Shown piece by piece: positions 42,328-42,974 of a DNA stretch of 42,974 nucleotides; within the stretch, counting starts at the first letter, position 1, and every line of letters starts with the position of its first letter. Below the pieces are notes generated by a model. It saw nothing but the letters and a program-made list of their open reading frames with translations. It did no database searches and was not told the DNA's origin. A program made the translations under genes and the position numbers. This DNA is from Rhodospirillaceae bacterium (GTDB lineage Bacteria > Pseudomonadota > Alphaproteobacteria > UBA8366 > GCA-2717185), in assembly GCA_002717185.1 (NCBI GenBank), contig PBDC01000088.1:1-42974 (forward strand). Reading direction: 5' to 3'.

Positions 42328-42828
42328 ATGAGTGATAGAAAGTTGAAAGTTTCAGCGGGCGATTACGTCGTTTATCCGACGCACGGGGTCGGCAAGGTGA
42401 CCGGTTTCGAGGAGCAGGAAATCGCTGGCGACAAGTTAAAGTTGATTGTTATTGATTTTAATAAGGACCGCATGATTCTTCGGGTGCCAGTAAAAAAGGC
42501 GGAGACTTCTGGTCTTCGCAGACTTTCTTCAAAGGATGAAATGAAGATCGCGTTGAAAACCTTGAAGGGGCGAAGTCGTGTGCGCCGAACGATGTGGAGC
42601 CGACGGGCACAGGAATATGAAGCGAAGATTAATTCTGGGGATCCGGTGTCTATTGCCGAGGTCGTTCGTGACCTGCACCGCAACGCAGATCAACCAGACC
42701 AATCCTACAGCGAGCGGCAAATTTATCAGGCGGCGTTCGAGCGGCTAGTACGTGAGCTCGCTGCGGTCCAGGATATAGACGAAGAAGCCGCGAGCGAGCA
42801 ACTCGAGGCGGTCTTTCAAGCTGCATAA
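42328..42828 (+). CDS. carD: CarD/CdnL-family transcriptional regulator
   Basis: A 166-residue protein with the CarD N-terminal RNA-polymerase-interaction domain: AGDYVVYPTHGVGKVTGFEEQEIAG (about 10-34), then LRVPVKKAETSGLRRLSS (about 51-68). The helical C-terminal DNA-binding domain includes MWSRRAQEYEAKINSGDPVSIAEVVRDLHR (about 89-118). CarD/CdnL binds the RNAP beta subunit and stabilises open complexes at rRNA and other promoters. The fdxA-carD order is conserved in many Alphaproteobacteria. The ATG at 42328 has only a weak Shine-Dalgarno sequence. Confidence 0.95.
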   Translation: MSDRKLKVSAGDYVVYPTHGVGKVTGFEEQEIAGDKLKLIVIDFNKDRMILRVPVKKAETSGLRRLSSKDEMKIALKTLKGRSRVRRTMWSRRAQEYEAKINSGDPVSIAEVVRDLHRNADQPDQSYSERQIYQAAFERLVRELAAVQDIDEEAASEQLEAVFQAA

Positions 42829-42848
42829 GCGTTATTCTAGGCAGGGTT

Positions 42849-42868
42849 GGCCGTTATGGAGCACGGCC
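42849..42868 (+). terminator. Weak terminator-like hairpin downstream of carD
   Basis: GGCCGT and ACGGCC pair as a perfect 6-bp stem around an 8-nt loop, 21 bp after the carD stop. No T-run follows directly; a run of T residues appears only about 50 bp later. It may act with Rho or be incidental. Confidence 0.35.
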
Positions 42869-42974
42869 GAAGACGTTGCGTCCCGTGTATGGTCGTGGAT
42901 CATATATAACAACGAACCCGCTTTTTTTGGCAACGAAATAGGCTTCGGTCGTGTGAACTTTGGGACGATTGCGG

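Overview
The window reads as chromosomal DNA of an alphaproteobacterium, most likely a Rhodospirillales-type or related marine/environmental lineage. The pointers are a Suv3-type helicase followed by an S4-domain protein, fdxA followed by carD, a PhaR/PhaA polyhydroxyalkanoate locus, a TRAP transporter with several family III CoA-transferases, and moderately GC-rich coding DNA. No tRNA, rRNA, insertion sequence, prophage or CRISPR array was seen. The placement is inferred from gene content and was not tested by a search.

Layout. (1) 1-1486, minus: the first codons of a RecQ helicase, preceded by a TTC38-like TPR protein. (2) 2053-28637: a large metabolic island. In order it holds a family III CoA-transferase; an aberrant DHDPS-family lyase; a divergent molybdopterin oxidoreductase followed by an N-acyl-D-amino-acid deacylase-like gene broken by one in-frame TAA; an MFS transporter and two tandem paralogous SDR-like proteins; a stand-alone CinA-C/PncC amidohydrolase; a gamma-glutamyltransferase-family enzyme with an MlrC-type M81 metallopeptidase; a minus-strand TRAP transporter (P, Q, M) followed by a second CoA-transferase, an acyl-CoA carboxylase carboxyltransferase subunit and an NDP-forming acyl-CoA synthetase; and, divergently, the hydantoinase/oxoprolinase pair hyuA-hyuB. 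(3) 28796-30981: a methyltransferase-glycosyltransferase fusion coupled to a second methyltransferase. (4) 31345-33585: phaR, broken by an in-frame TAA, divergent from phaA; no phaB follows. (5) 34050-42974: housekeeping genes: DUF1223 thioredoxin-like protein, htpG, Suv3-like helicase, S4/Hsp15-like protein, DUF938 methyltransferase, TerB-like protein, 7Fe ferredoxin fdxA, and carD.

How the genes may work together. The island combines importers (TRAP for a carboxylate, MFS), hydrolases of amide, gamma-glutamyl, N-acyl-D-amino-acid and cyclic-amide bonds (GGT family, M81, D-aminoacylase type, HyuAB, CinA-C), redox enzymes (Mo-bisPGD protein, SDRs) and CoA chemistry (two CoA-transferases, ADP-forming-type ligase, carboxyltransferase). 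A coherent reading is uptake and stepwise dismantling of an unusual amide, peptide or lactam compound with entry of the carbon skeleton as acyl-CoA. The substrate cannot be read from the sequence. Two otherwise well-preserved genes carry a single in-frame TAA, which suggests either recent gene loss or sequence error.
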